Source: an uncultured Coleofasciculus sp.
GTDB lineage: Bacteria; Cyanobacteriota; Cyanobacteriia; Cyanobacteriales; Coleofasciculaceae
Reading direction: 5' to 3'
Assembly (NCBI GenBank): GCA_902805485.1
Contig: CADCTM010000057.1
Span: forward strand, 1-5,190
DNA: 5,190 nucleotides
Position 1 is the first letter of the stretch. Each line of letters starts with the position of its first letter. Shown in pieces: positions 1-5,190 of the stretch. The notes beneath the pieces are model-generated. The model worked only from the letters and a program-made list of their open reading frames with translations. It did no database searches and was not told the DNA's origin. Both the position numbers and the translations under genes were made by a program.

Positions 1-823
1 AAGCTGTTACACTGCTAACTTGAACTCGATTAAAAATAACAACAGCAATCCAAGGAAGGAATGATACAATGCCTAAAGCCGTTGCCATAAGGTAATTAAC
101 TAAATTTTGATTAAATTTAAATTTATTAAGCACAAATACATAAATTCCCTGACCAATCGCCACTAAAAACGACAACAAAAATGTATAGAGACTTGCGGCT
201 AACGTTAAAGCATAAATACTCCAGCTTGCTTGAGTATTTATCCGCATCGCTCGCAGGAGAGCTGTACTGGAAATTAAGATTGTTACCGTCCACAAACTAT
301 ACTCGCGAGATTCCTGAGCATATAATACGTGTAATGGTGAAACTGCGATCAAGGCAACAGCTACCCATGCCGTTAAAGGTGACTCAAAAAGCTCCAGACA
401 AAGCCAATAAATACAAGGGAAGACTAGCAAACTAATTAAAGCCGACAAACTTCTCATCACAGTAGGCGAACTGCCAAATTGCTGCATCCAGAGTCTTGCC
501 ATTAAATAATAGAATGGTGGATGCTGAGGGTCTTCTGTCACCAAACTTTTAATTGTATCGATTAAGCCTTTTTCCGGGCTAGGGCGCTGATACTTTTGTA
601 GATTTTCTCTGCCAATTACCGGAGTGTTAGATAATTCTTGGATTAATTCAGATTCTGTGAAGCCAGAAGCTCGCAAAGAGGTATAAGTTTCATCAAACCA
701 ATAGATTTTGCGGTCAAGATTCACAAAGCGAAAAAATATTCCCAGTATTAATAAAGTTGCTAGTAAAAGCCGTAATTTTCTTGGAGGCAATGCCCAAAAT
801 AGGGGTAATTTATTTTTCAACAT
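1..823 (-). CDS. GT-C membrane glycosyltransferase, family 39-like (PMT/ArnT type), 3' end outside window
   Basis: This is a partial gene. The minus-strand frame opens with ATG at 823-821 and stays open for 274 codons to the left edge, so the C-terminus is missing. Seen in the translation: a basic N-terminus (MLKNKLPLFW), a first membrane segment at about residues 17-34, then a non-cytoplasmic loop with D44-E45 in WFDETYTSLRASG. A second loop carries EDPQHPPFYY (97-106), and QESREYSLW follows at 170-178. Several hydrophobic helices come after (about 125-143, 150-168, 178-190, 205 onward). The early acidic pair, the HPP motif and the QE.R.Y motif are what I know from GT39/PMT_2-type GT-C enzymes, which move sugars from polyprenyl-phosphate donors onto lipids or proteins at the outer face of the plasma membrane. 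Donor and acceptor cannot be told here. A weak Shine-Dalgarno (AGGA, plus-strand 834-837) lies 10 nt upstream of the start. The full family length is usually 450-600 residues, so about half is visible. Confidence 0.85.
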   Translation of the reverse strand, partial: MLKNKLPLFWALPPRKLRLLLATLLILGIFFRFVNLDRKIYWFDETYTSLRASGFTESELIQELSNTPVIGRENLQKYQRPSPEKGLIDTIKSLVTEDPQHPPFYYLMARLWMQQFGSSPTVMRSLSALISLLVFPCIYWLCLELFESPLTAWVAVALIAVSPLHVLYAQESREYSLWTVTILISSTALLRAMRINTQASWSIYALTLAASLYTFLLSFLVAIGQGIYVFVLNKFKFNQNLVNYLMATALGIVSFLPWIAVVIFNRVQVSSVTA

Positions 824-1154
824 TTGTGGCAAATCCTGGTTAACTGGCGAAAATCTAAAGATGTAGTAAAAGCGCTTATTGCCTCTACCTACTGGCACTT
901 TTGCCAAAATGTCCAAGCTAGCGAAACTCTCTATCTGTTAGTTTCAAGCAAGCCATTAGAAAGAAAATTTTCTGCCAGTCTAGTCAATCTTTAATCAATT
1001 GTCATCAGTAGACACTTCAACAAGTTGTGCCTCCGTAAACAGAAAGTTATAAGCTAATACCATTCCCCGTGCTGATGTCCAAGTTGTCGGAGTGTATCCC
1101 AGTGACTAATAAGACTTTATATTTTAAAAGCGTCGAAGGCGTAGGAGGGTTGAG
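824..1154. other. divergent intergenic region (331 bp), no firm gene
   Basis: This region separates the leftward glycosyltransferase from the rightward TVP38 gene, so promoters for both should lie here. I see no convincing -35/-10 pair. TATATT at 1118-1123 could be a -10 element for the plus-strand gene, but no good -35 stands at the right distance. A small perfect hairpin (TGGCA, 4-nt loop, TGCCA; 893-906) is present, with no T-run. Two short open frames exist. A 36-codon minus-strand frame covers 1105-995, and a 27-codon plus-strand frame starts with ATG at 1075 and ends over the TVP38 start codon. Neither is recognised and both are treated as findings, not genes. Confidence 0.6.
1143..1148 (+). 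promoter_or_regulatory. strong Shine-Dalgarno fixing a TTG start
   Basis: AGGAGG sits 6 nt before the TTG at 1155. It decides the start of the TVP38 gene: the frame has a stop at 1125-1127, and no ATG or GTG lies between that stop and the TTG. Translation from the next in-frame ATG would delete the first membrane helix and part of the conserved domain. Confidence 0.8.
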
Positions 1155-1850
1155 TTGAACTTCAAAAGCGGCATTTTCCTTCTTACCGTATTTTGCATTG
1201 TCGTAACTGGGTTTGCCGCATACCTCCTAGGCGGCATTAACCCCATACAACTTCAAGCATTGCTCAATCAGGCAGGGATTTGGGCGCCGATTATCTATAT
1301 TGTTCTCTATAGCGTTGCCACCGTCTTCTTATTGCCTTCAACCGCCCTCAATCTAACAGGCGGCGCGATATTTGGTCCTTGGTTGGGTACACTTTGGACA
1401 AGCATTGCTGCCGTCCTTGCCGCTGTCGTATCATTTGCCTTCACCCGCACCGTAGGACGAGAAATCATTGCCCAAAAATTAGCGAACCGCTGGCAAAGCA
1501 TGGATGCCGAAATGCGTCAAGGTGGCTTATTTTATATATTTGCGATTCGGCTACTACCAATTATTCCCTATGGCTTAGTGAATTTTGCCGCTGGTTTAAC
1601 CTCAATTCGGTTTCGAGATTACCTGATCGGTACAATTCTGGGTACAGTACCAGGGGTTTTGCCATTTGTGATGCTGGGAAGTTCCGGTTTACAGGCGATG
1701 AGAACTGGCGATATCTTGCCTTTAGTGGCTTCTTTGGCATTAATTGGGTTATTAGTTGGTGGTGCCACTTGGTATCGTCGCCGTCGCCAGTCTCCTCAGA
1801 AAGAGTTGGAGGAAAGGGAGAGACAAAAACAGCAGGAAGATGTTGATTAG
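1155..1850 (+). CDS. TVP38/TMEM64 family membrane protein (VTT domain, DedA superfamily)
   Basis: A complete 231-residue integral membrane protein. A first helix spans about residues 6-25. The VTT core runs from about 43 to 178. It includes FLLPSTALNLTGGAIFG (58-74), a Gly/Ala-rich helix ending in the TRTVGR motif (97-102), then RLLPIIPYGLVNFAAG (132-147) and GTILGTVPG (159-167). A last helix lies at about 187-206. The R..P..P...N..AG and GT.PG signatures are those of TVP38/TMEM64 proteins, whose re-entrant loops are shared with DedA. Some DedA-superfamily members move lipids such as undecaprenyl phosphate; the substrate of bacterial TVP38 proteins is not settled, so none is assigned. The tail is odd but plausible: four arginines (208-211, positive-inside) followed by a charged Glu/Arg/Gln/Lys stretch to the end, probably a cytoplasmic helix. 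Translation starts at TTG with an excellent AGGAGG. cofH follows 128 bp downstream on the same strand, so co-transcription is possible but unproven. Confidence 0.9.
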   Translation: MNFKSGIFLLTVFCIVVTGFAAYLLGGINPIQLQALLNQAGIWAPIIYIVLYSVATVFLLPSTALNLTGGAIFGPWLGTLWTSIAAVLAAVVSFAFTRTVGREIIAQKLANRWQSMDAEMRQGGLFYIFAIRLLPIIPYGLVNFAAGLTSIRFRDYLIGTILGTVPGVLPFVMLGSSGLQAMRTGDILPLVASLALIGLLVGGATWYRRRRQSPQKELEERERQKQQEDVD

Positions 1851-1978
1851 TCATTAGTTACAGTCACAACCAGTAACACATCCGTTACATAATCCCCTGC
1901 CTCATAATGACTGTTAAATTCAAGATTAGTTTTCCCCGACATAATTGGAAAGAGTAAGCTGGTTTTTCCTGATGCCCT

Positions 1979-3154
1979 GTGATTACTCAAACTGTTGATG
2001 CGATTCTTAACCGTGCCGATTCGGGTGATGACTTATCCACCGATGAAGGTGTCATCCTCCTCAAGCAAACCGAACCGGCAATTATTGCCGCCATTCAGGA
2101 AACCGCCGATAAGTTGCGCCACAAACAAGCTGGCGATATTGTGACTTATGTGATTAATCGCAATATTAACTTCACCAATATTTGTGAACAGCACTGTAGT
2201 TTTTGTGCATTTCGGCGCGATGCGGGACAAGATGGCGCGTATTGGCTTGACTGGGGGCAAATTCGGGAGAAGACAATCGACGCAGTACAACGGGGTGCTA
2301 CAGAAATTTGTATGCAGGGGGGACTTAACCCAAAAGCAACAATTAATGGCGCTTTCTTACCTTACTACGTGCAATTGGTCAAAACGATTAAAGCTGAATT
2401 TTCCCATTTGCATCTTCATGCCTTCTCGCCCCAAGAAGTTCAGTTTATCGCCCAACACGACAACTTGAGCTATTCCGCTGTGATTTGCGCCTTGCAAGAT
2501 GCCGGAGTTGGTTCAATGCCAGGAACCGCCGCCGAAGTATTAGATGATCAAGTAAGGCGGATTTTATGTCCCGAAAAAACAAACACTGCCGACTGGTTAG
2601 AAATTGTGGGGACAGCGCATCGGTTAGGGATGCCAACTACAAGTACGATGCTCTCAGGTCATATTGAAACACCCGAACAACAGATAGCGCATTTAGAGAA
2701 ATTGCGATCGCTTCAACAAACAGCATGCGATCGCAATTACCCAAGCCAGATCACCGAATTTATCCTACTTCCCTTCGTTGGTCAAGAAGCCCCCAAACCC
2801 TTACGCCGTCGAGTCGGACGTGACCAACCCGTTTTAGCCGATTCCCTCCAACTCACCGCCGTCGCCCGAATATTCCTGGGAAACTGGATTTCCAATCATC
2901 AACCTAGTTGGGTAAAACTCGGTCTAGATGGTGCCGCACAAGCCCTGAAATGGGGCTGTAACGACCTTGGAGGCACATTAATGGAAGAGCATATTACCAG
3001 TATGGCGGGGGCAATTGGCGGTACTTGCCTGGGCGTAGAAGCCCTACAGGAGGCGATTCACAGCCTTGGGCGTCCTTATCAGCAACGAGATACCCTTTAT
3101 CGTCATGTCCTAAAGCCAGAAGTCGCCCAGAAAGCCAGTCTTTCTCGGCAATAA
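1979..3154 (+). CDS. cofH: 7,8-didemethyl-8-hydroxy-5-deazariboflavin (F0) synthase subunit CofH, radical SAM
   Basis: A complete 391-residue cytosolic radical SAM enzyme. CofH joins the tyrosine-derived 4-hydroxybenzyl group to 5-amino-6-ribitylaminouracil; CofG then closes the ring to F0, the deazaflavin antenna of certain cyanobacterial photolyases. Seen: the [4Fe-4S] motif CEQHCSFC with C69, C73 and C76, followed by AFRRD; GATEICMQGGLNP (106-118); HAFSPQE (147-153); GSMPGTAAEVL (178-188); TTSTMLSGHIE (220-230); and near the C-terminus NDLGGTLMEE (328-337). This set separates CofH from biotin synthase. MqnC and MqnE are related, but the SMPGTAAE and GGTLMEE context and the cyanobacterial setting favour CofH. 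Length fits the family. The GTG start is the first possible one, because an in-frame TGA lies at 1970-1972 and the encoded N-terminus looks family-like; no clear Shine-Dalgarno precedes it. The 128 bp upstream (1851-1978) hold only weak small inverted repeats. cofG is not in the window, as is usual when the two subunits are unlinked. A terminator-like hairpin follows the stop. Confidence 0.93.
   Translation: MITQTVDAILNRADSGDDLSTDEGVILLKQTEPAIIAAIQETADKLRHKQAGDIVTYVINRNINFTNICEQHCSFCAFRRDAGQDGAYWLDWGQIREKTIDAVQRGATEICMQGGLNPKATINGAFLPYYVQLVKTIKAEFSHLHLHAFSPQEVQFIAQHDNLSYSAVICALQDAGVGSMPGTAAEVLDDQVRRILCPEKTNTADWLEIVGTAHRLGMPTTSTMLSGHIETPEQQIAHLEKLRSLQQTACDRNYPSQITEFILLPFVGQEAPKPLRRRVGRDQPVLADSLQLTAVARIFLGNWISNHQPSWVKLGLDGAAQALKWGCNDLGGTLMEEHITSMAGAIGGTCLGVEALQEAIHSLGRPYQQRDTLYRHVLKPEVAQKASLSRQ
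2700..2738. repeat. two HIP1 octamers forming a 12-bp inverted repeat inside cofH
   Basis: GCGATCGC occurs at 2704-2711 and again at 2727-2734. The flanks extend the symmetry: AATTGCGATCGC (2700-2711) is the exact reverse complement of GCGATCGCAATT (2727-2738), with 15 nt between the arms. HIP1 is the highly iterated palindrome of many cyanobacterial genomes. Here it encodes L242-R-S at one arm and D251-R-N at the other, in a segment between conserved cofH blocks that seems tolerant of change. Confidence 0.9.
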
Positions 3155-3162
3155 ACTTCTTG

Positions 3163-3213
3163 CTTTCATTCACGCATAACTACCCCCCTTCATTAGGGGG
3201 GAATGAAAGTTTT
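3163..3213 (+). terminator. probable terminator hairpin after cofH (bulged)
   Basis: The inner stem is CCCCCCT (3183-3189) pairing with AGGGGGG (3195-3201) over a 5-nt loop. An outer pair of arms, CTTTCATT (3163-3170) and AATGAAAG (3202-3209), is also exactly complementary, leaving a 12-nt bulge on the left side only. TTTT (3210-3213) follows directly. It begins 9 nt after the cofH stop, so a Rho-independent-type terminator is the simplest reading. The T-run is short and cyanobacterial terminators are poorly defined. The structure could also be a dispersed palindromic repeat. Confidence 0.55.
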
Positions 3214-3250
3214 AATCTGGCTTGCACCAAAAATAAAAAGTTTTTCCTCA

Positions 3251-3293
3251 TACTCCCCACGAGAATCCTCACGGGCTGAGGGGTGCATTCAAC
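3251..3293 (+). mobile_element. possible relic of an IS200/IS605-type right end
   Basis: The segment has ACTCCCCACGAGAATC (3252-3267), then a hairpin CCTCA (3267-3271) and TGAGG (3277-3281) with a 5-nt loop, then GGTGCATTCAAC ending at 3293. From memory of the family, a CCACGAGAATC-like lead, an imperfect hairpin and a terminal TCAA-type cleavage site describe right ends of IS200/IS605 (TnpB-type) elements and of the short non-autonomous elements derived from them. No tnpA or tnpB frame is present nearby, so at most this is a solo end or a small derivative. The identification rests on motif resemblance only. Confidence 0.3.
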
Positions 3294-3373
3294 TTCATTA
3301 CTCCCCCATAAAAACTAATTCAAGTCATCCACTGCTAAATTGGCAATGGCACTGCATAGCACACCTGACGTCC

Positions 3374-5190
3374 ATGCTTGAGAAAAAAAGAAAGCCCTTG
3401 CTGTTAGCGTTAGGGGCGGCTGTTTTAATAATTGGCGGCGGGGCCGCTTATTTTCTGTTGGTACAGCGGAATATTTTCTTTGGAGATGCCCCCGTCGGTG
3501 CCCAGTTGATTCCTCAAGATGCCCTGGTGACAGCCTCTATCTCCACAGATTCCGAACAATGGCAGCAATTACGGAAGTATGGCACACCAGAAACCCAAGC
3601 CGCCTTGGATGCACAGCTAAAGCAACTCCAGGAAACGCTGCTTACCGCCAACGGCTACAACTATGAGAAAGATATCAAGCCCTGGTTAGGCAAAACGGTA
3701 ATGATTGCCTATCTCCCTTCGGGTGCGGCGACAGCACAGGTGGCATCATTTGTTAAACAACCTGATCTCATGGTGTTACCAATTGATAAACCAACTGAAG
3801 CCAAGCAGCTATTAGAAAAAGCAAAATCCCAAGCCGGAAAACAGTTAGCTGAACGAACATATAAAGGCATTTCGATTCGGGAAACACAAAAAAATCAGGC
3901 TCAAAATTATTCTGTTGCCATTGTGGATCGTTTTTTGGTGGTGACAAACAATCCCAAAACAACCGAACGTGTCATTGATACTTATAAAAGTGATCAAGGC
4001 GCGGCGTCAGTAGCGGCAACCAGTGGATACGCTGAAAATCTAGGAAAAATTAGTGCCTCAAACCCCTTTGCAAAATTGTATTTGAACGGACCTGTTGTAT
4101 CCGCCGCCGCTGCCGCCAACTCCTCCCGCGCGATTTCCCCCGAAAAACTCGCCGCAACCCAACAACGCCAGGGCGTCGCCGCTACGGTTACATTAGAACC
4201 CGAGGGAATGCGGTTTCGTGGCATTTCTTGGCTGAAGCCCAATAGTACTCAAAAATATCAGGTAGAAAATACAACGAACCGTTTAGCCCGACGCCTGCCG
4301 GGAGATACGCTGATGATGTTCTCTGGCGGCAACTTATCCCGGTTTTGGCAGGATAATGCCCAGACTACCGAGTCAAATCCCCTTTCCTTGATTTCGCCCG
4401 CTAATCTCAGCGCGGGCTTAAAGACGGCGTTTGGCTTGAGTTTTGAGGGAGATTTACTTCCTTGGATGGATGGCGAGTTTTCTTTGGCGCTTATCCCTGC
4501 TTCTCCTGAAGCGCTGACACAGCCCGGAAATCAGTCTGTACAGTTGGGGGCGGGGGTTGTGTTGATGGTAAAGGCAAGCGATCGCTCTCGTGCCGAAAAA
4601 ACCTTCCAGCAACTGGATCAGGTAATGGCAACTCGCTATCAGTTTCAGGTGGAAAAAGCCCAGGTTAAAGGTCAACCTGTTGTCAATTGGAACTCGCCGC
4701 TTGGGGGTTTATCTGCCTCCCACGGCTGGTTAGATGGTAATGTCGCGTTTCTAACGTTAGGTGCGCCGATTGCTGGTGCCGTCCTCCCCCAACCCCAAGC
4801 GCCACTAAGTGATAATCAGTTATTTCAACAAACAGTACCCACTCAACCCAATCCGAATAACGGTCAGCTTTTCCTGGATGTTGACCGTGCAATCAATAAT
4901 GGCACTCTCAATTTGTCACAATTGCTGCGTCAAGAGCAAAGACTGCTAGCAAAGGGAATGCGATCGATTGGTGTCACCTCCGCGATTAATGATCAACGGA
5001 GTATCCGCTTCGATATGTTTGTGCAGATGAAAACTGTTGCACCAGATAGTTCACCGTCTCCTAGTGCATCGGTTTCTCCGACTCCTCAAGTGTCTCCTGG
5101 TGCATCGGTTTCTCCGATTCCTCAAGTGTCTCCTGGTGCATCAGTTTCTCCGACTCCTCAAGTGTCTCCTAGTTCATCGGTTTCTCCGAC
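3374..5190 (+). CDS. DUF3352 domain protein, membrane-anchored, with Ser/Pro repeat tail; 3' end outside window
   Basis: A partial gene, open from ATG 3374 to the right edge (605 codons visible). The N-terminus is MLEKKRKP, then one hydrophobic segment at about residues 9-30 with a glycine-rich end, reading as a signal anchor or uncleaved signal that places the rest outside the cytoplasm. The body (about 35-545) matches DUF3352 as I know it: a start of the IPQDALV type (46-52), YEKDIKPWLGKTV with W104, repeated alpha/beta blocks such as VAIVDRFLVVTNN, and a long second half with LPGDTLMMFSGGNLSRFW. From about residue 555 the chain becomes Ser/Pro-rich and enters a 12-residue repeat at 562. 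The function of DUF3352 is unknown and none is assigned. The start is the first ATG in a frame that stays open for some distance upstream through sequence that does not look coding; no strong Shine-Dalgarno is visible. The gene begins 219 bp after cofH, beyond a probable terminator, so it likely has its own promoter. Confidence 0.85.
   Translation, partial: MLEKKRKPLLLALGAAVLIIGGGAAYFLLVQRNIFFGDAPVGAQLIPQDALVTASISTDSEQWQQLRKYGTPETQAALDAQLKQLQETLLTANGYNYEKDIKPWLGKTVMIAYLPSGAATAQVASFVKQPDLMVLPIDKPTEAKQLLEKAKSQAGKQLAERTYKGISIRETQKNQAQNYSVAIVDRFLVVTNNPKTTERVIDTYKSDQGAASVAATSGYAENLGKISASNPFAKLYLNGPVVSAAAAANSSRAISPEKLAATQQRQGVAATVTLEPEGMRFRGISWLKPNSTQKYQVENTTNRLARRLPGDTLMMFSGGNLSRFWQDNAQTTESNPLSLISPANLSAGLKTAFGLSFEGDLLPWMDGEFSLALIPASPEALTQPGNQSVQLGAGVVLMVKASDRSRAEKTFQQLDQVMATRYQFQVEKAQVKGQPVVNWNSPLGGLSASHGWLDGNVAFLTLGAPIAGAVLPQPQAPLSDNQLFQQTVPTQPNPNNGQLFLDVDRAINNGTLNLSQLLRQEQRLLAKGMRSIGVTSAINDQRSIRFDMFVQMKTVAPDSSPSPSASVSPTPQVSPGASVSPIPQVSPGASVSPTPQVSPSSSVSP
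4578..4585. repeat. HIP1 octamer
   Basis: A third GCGATCGC copy, inside the DUF3352 gene, encoding part of the KASDRS stretch. It supports a cyanobacterial origin. A one-mismatch relative, GCGATCGA, lies further downstream at about 4962. Confidence 0.9.
5057..5190 (+). repeat. 36-bp in-frame tandem repeat encoding a Ser/Pro-rich tail
   Basis: Three full units (5057-5092, 5093-5128, 5129-5164) and 26 bases of a fourth are seen before the window ends. Each encodes 12 residues of the pattern SP(S/G)ASVSP(T/I)PQV; the fourth begins SPSSSVSP. Units differ by only one to three bases, and some changes are silent (TCG or TCA for Ser), which points to recent duplication with selection or constraint on the peptide. 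The unit is an exact multiple of three, so copy number can change without breaking the frame. The composition suggests an extended, disordered extracytoplasmic linker or tail. Confidence 0.95.

Noticed and set aside
181..435. 84-codon plus-strand open frame
   Set aside because: It lies wholly antisense to the glycosyltransferase, whose translation has clear family motifs; the plus-strand frame has no recognisable features.
1307..1854. Several open frames on both strands within the TVP38 gene
   Set aside because: All overlap the TVP38 frame, which carries the conserved VTT motifs and a strong ribosome binding site; the others have none.
1860..1914. Inverted repeat ACAGTCA / TGACTGT between TVP38 and cofH
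   Set aside because: Only 7-bp arms separated by 41 nt and no T-run; expected by chance, so not called a terminator or operator.
1979..3154. MqnC or MqnE (futalosine pathway) instead of CofH
   Set aside because: The families share the radical SAM core, but the SMPGTAAEVL and GGTLMEE blocks and the cyanobacterial setting, where quinones are usually made by the Men-type route, fit CofH better.
3025..3279. 84-codon plus-strand frame starting inside the cofH 3' end
   Set aside because: It reads cofH in another frame and then runs through the terminator hairpin; the composition is not protein-like and no ribosome binding site was seen.
4454..4892. Two minus-strand frames within the DUF3352 gene
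   Set aside because: They are antisense to a long continuous plus-strand frame with family-like sequence and a HIP1 site; no independent support.
5057..5190. CRISPR array, because of the regular 36-bp period
   Set aside because: The units are contiguous with no spacers and are in frame with the DUF3352 gene; this is a coding tandem repeat.

Overview
The window looks like ordinary chromosomal DNA from a cyanobacterium, probably a filamentous or otherwise large-genome one. The evidence is three copies of the HIP1 octamer GCGATCGC, a CofH-type deazaflavin (F0) synthase subunit, a DUF3352-family protein typical of cyanobacteria, and a cyanobacterial-style GT-C glycosyltransferase. I cannot name the genus from the sequence.

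Layout, left to right. (1) Positions 1-823, minus strand: the N-terminal 274 codons of a family-39-like (PMT/ArnT-type) membrane glycosyltransferase, cut by the left edge. (2) Positions 824-1154: a divergent intergenic region with no firm gene. It holds a short open frame on each strand and a strong Shine-Dalgarno at its right end. (3) Positions 1155-1850, plus strand: a TVP38/TMEM64 (VTT-domain, DedA-superfamily) membrane protein that starts at TTG. (4) Positions 1979-3154, plus strand: cofH, complete, starting at GTG. (5) Positions 3155-3373: an intergenic region with a terminator-like bulged hairpin, then a sequence resembling the right end of an IS200/IS605-type element. (6) Positions 3374-5190, plus strand: a membrane-anchored DUF3352 protein that runs off the right edge inside a 36-bp tandem repeat encoding a Ser/Pro-rich tail.

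How the genes work together: only cofH has a well-defined biochemical role. It acts with CofG, which is not in this window, to make F0 (8-HDF), the antenna chromophore of some cyanobacterial photolyases. The three complete or partial plus-strand genes are co-directional, but the gaps (128 and 219 bp) and the hairpin after cofH argue against one tight operon. The glycosyltransferase is transcribed away from the others. I see no defence system, CRISPR array, tRNA, rRNA or intact transposase. The parts least explained by known genes are the 3163-3293 intergenic structure and the tandem repeat at the right edge.
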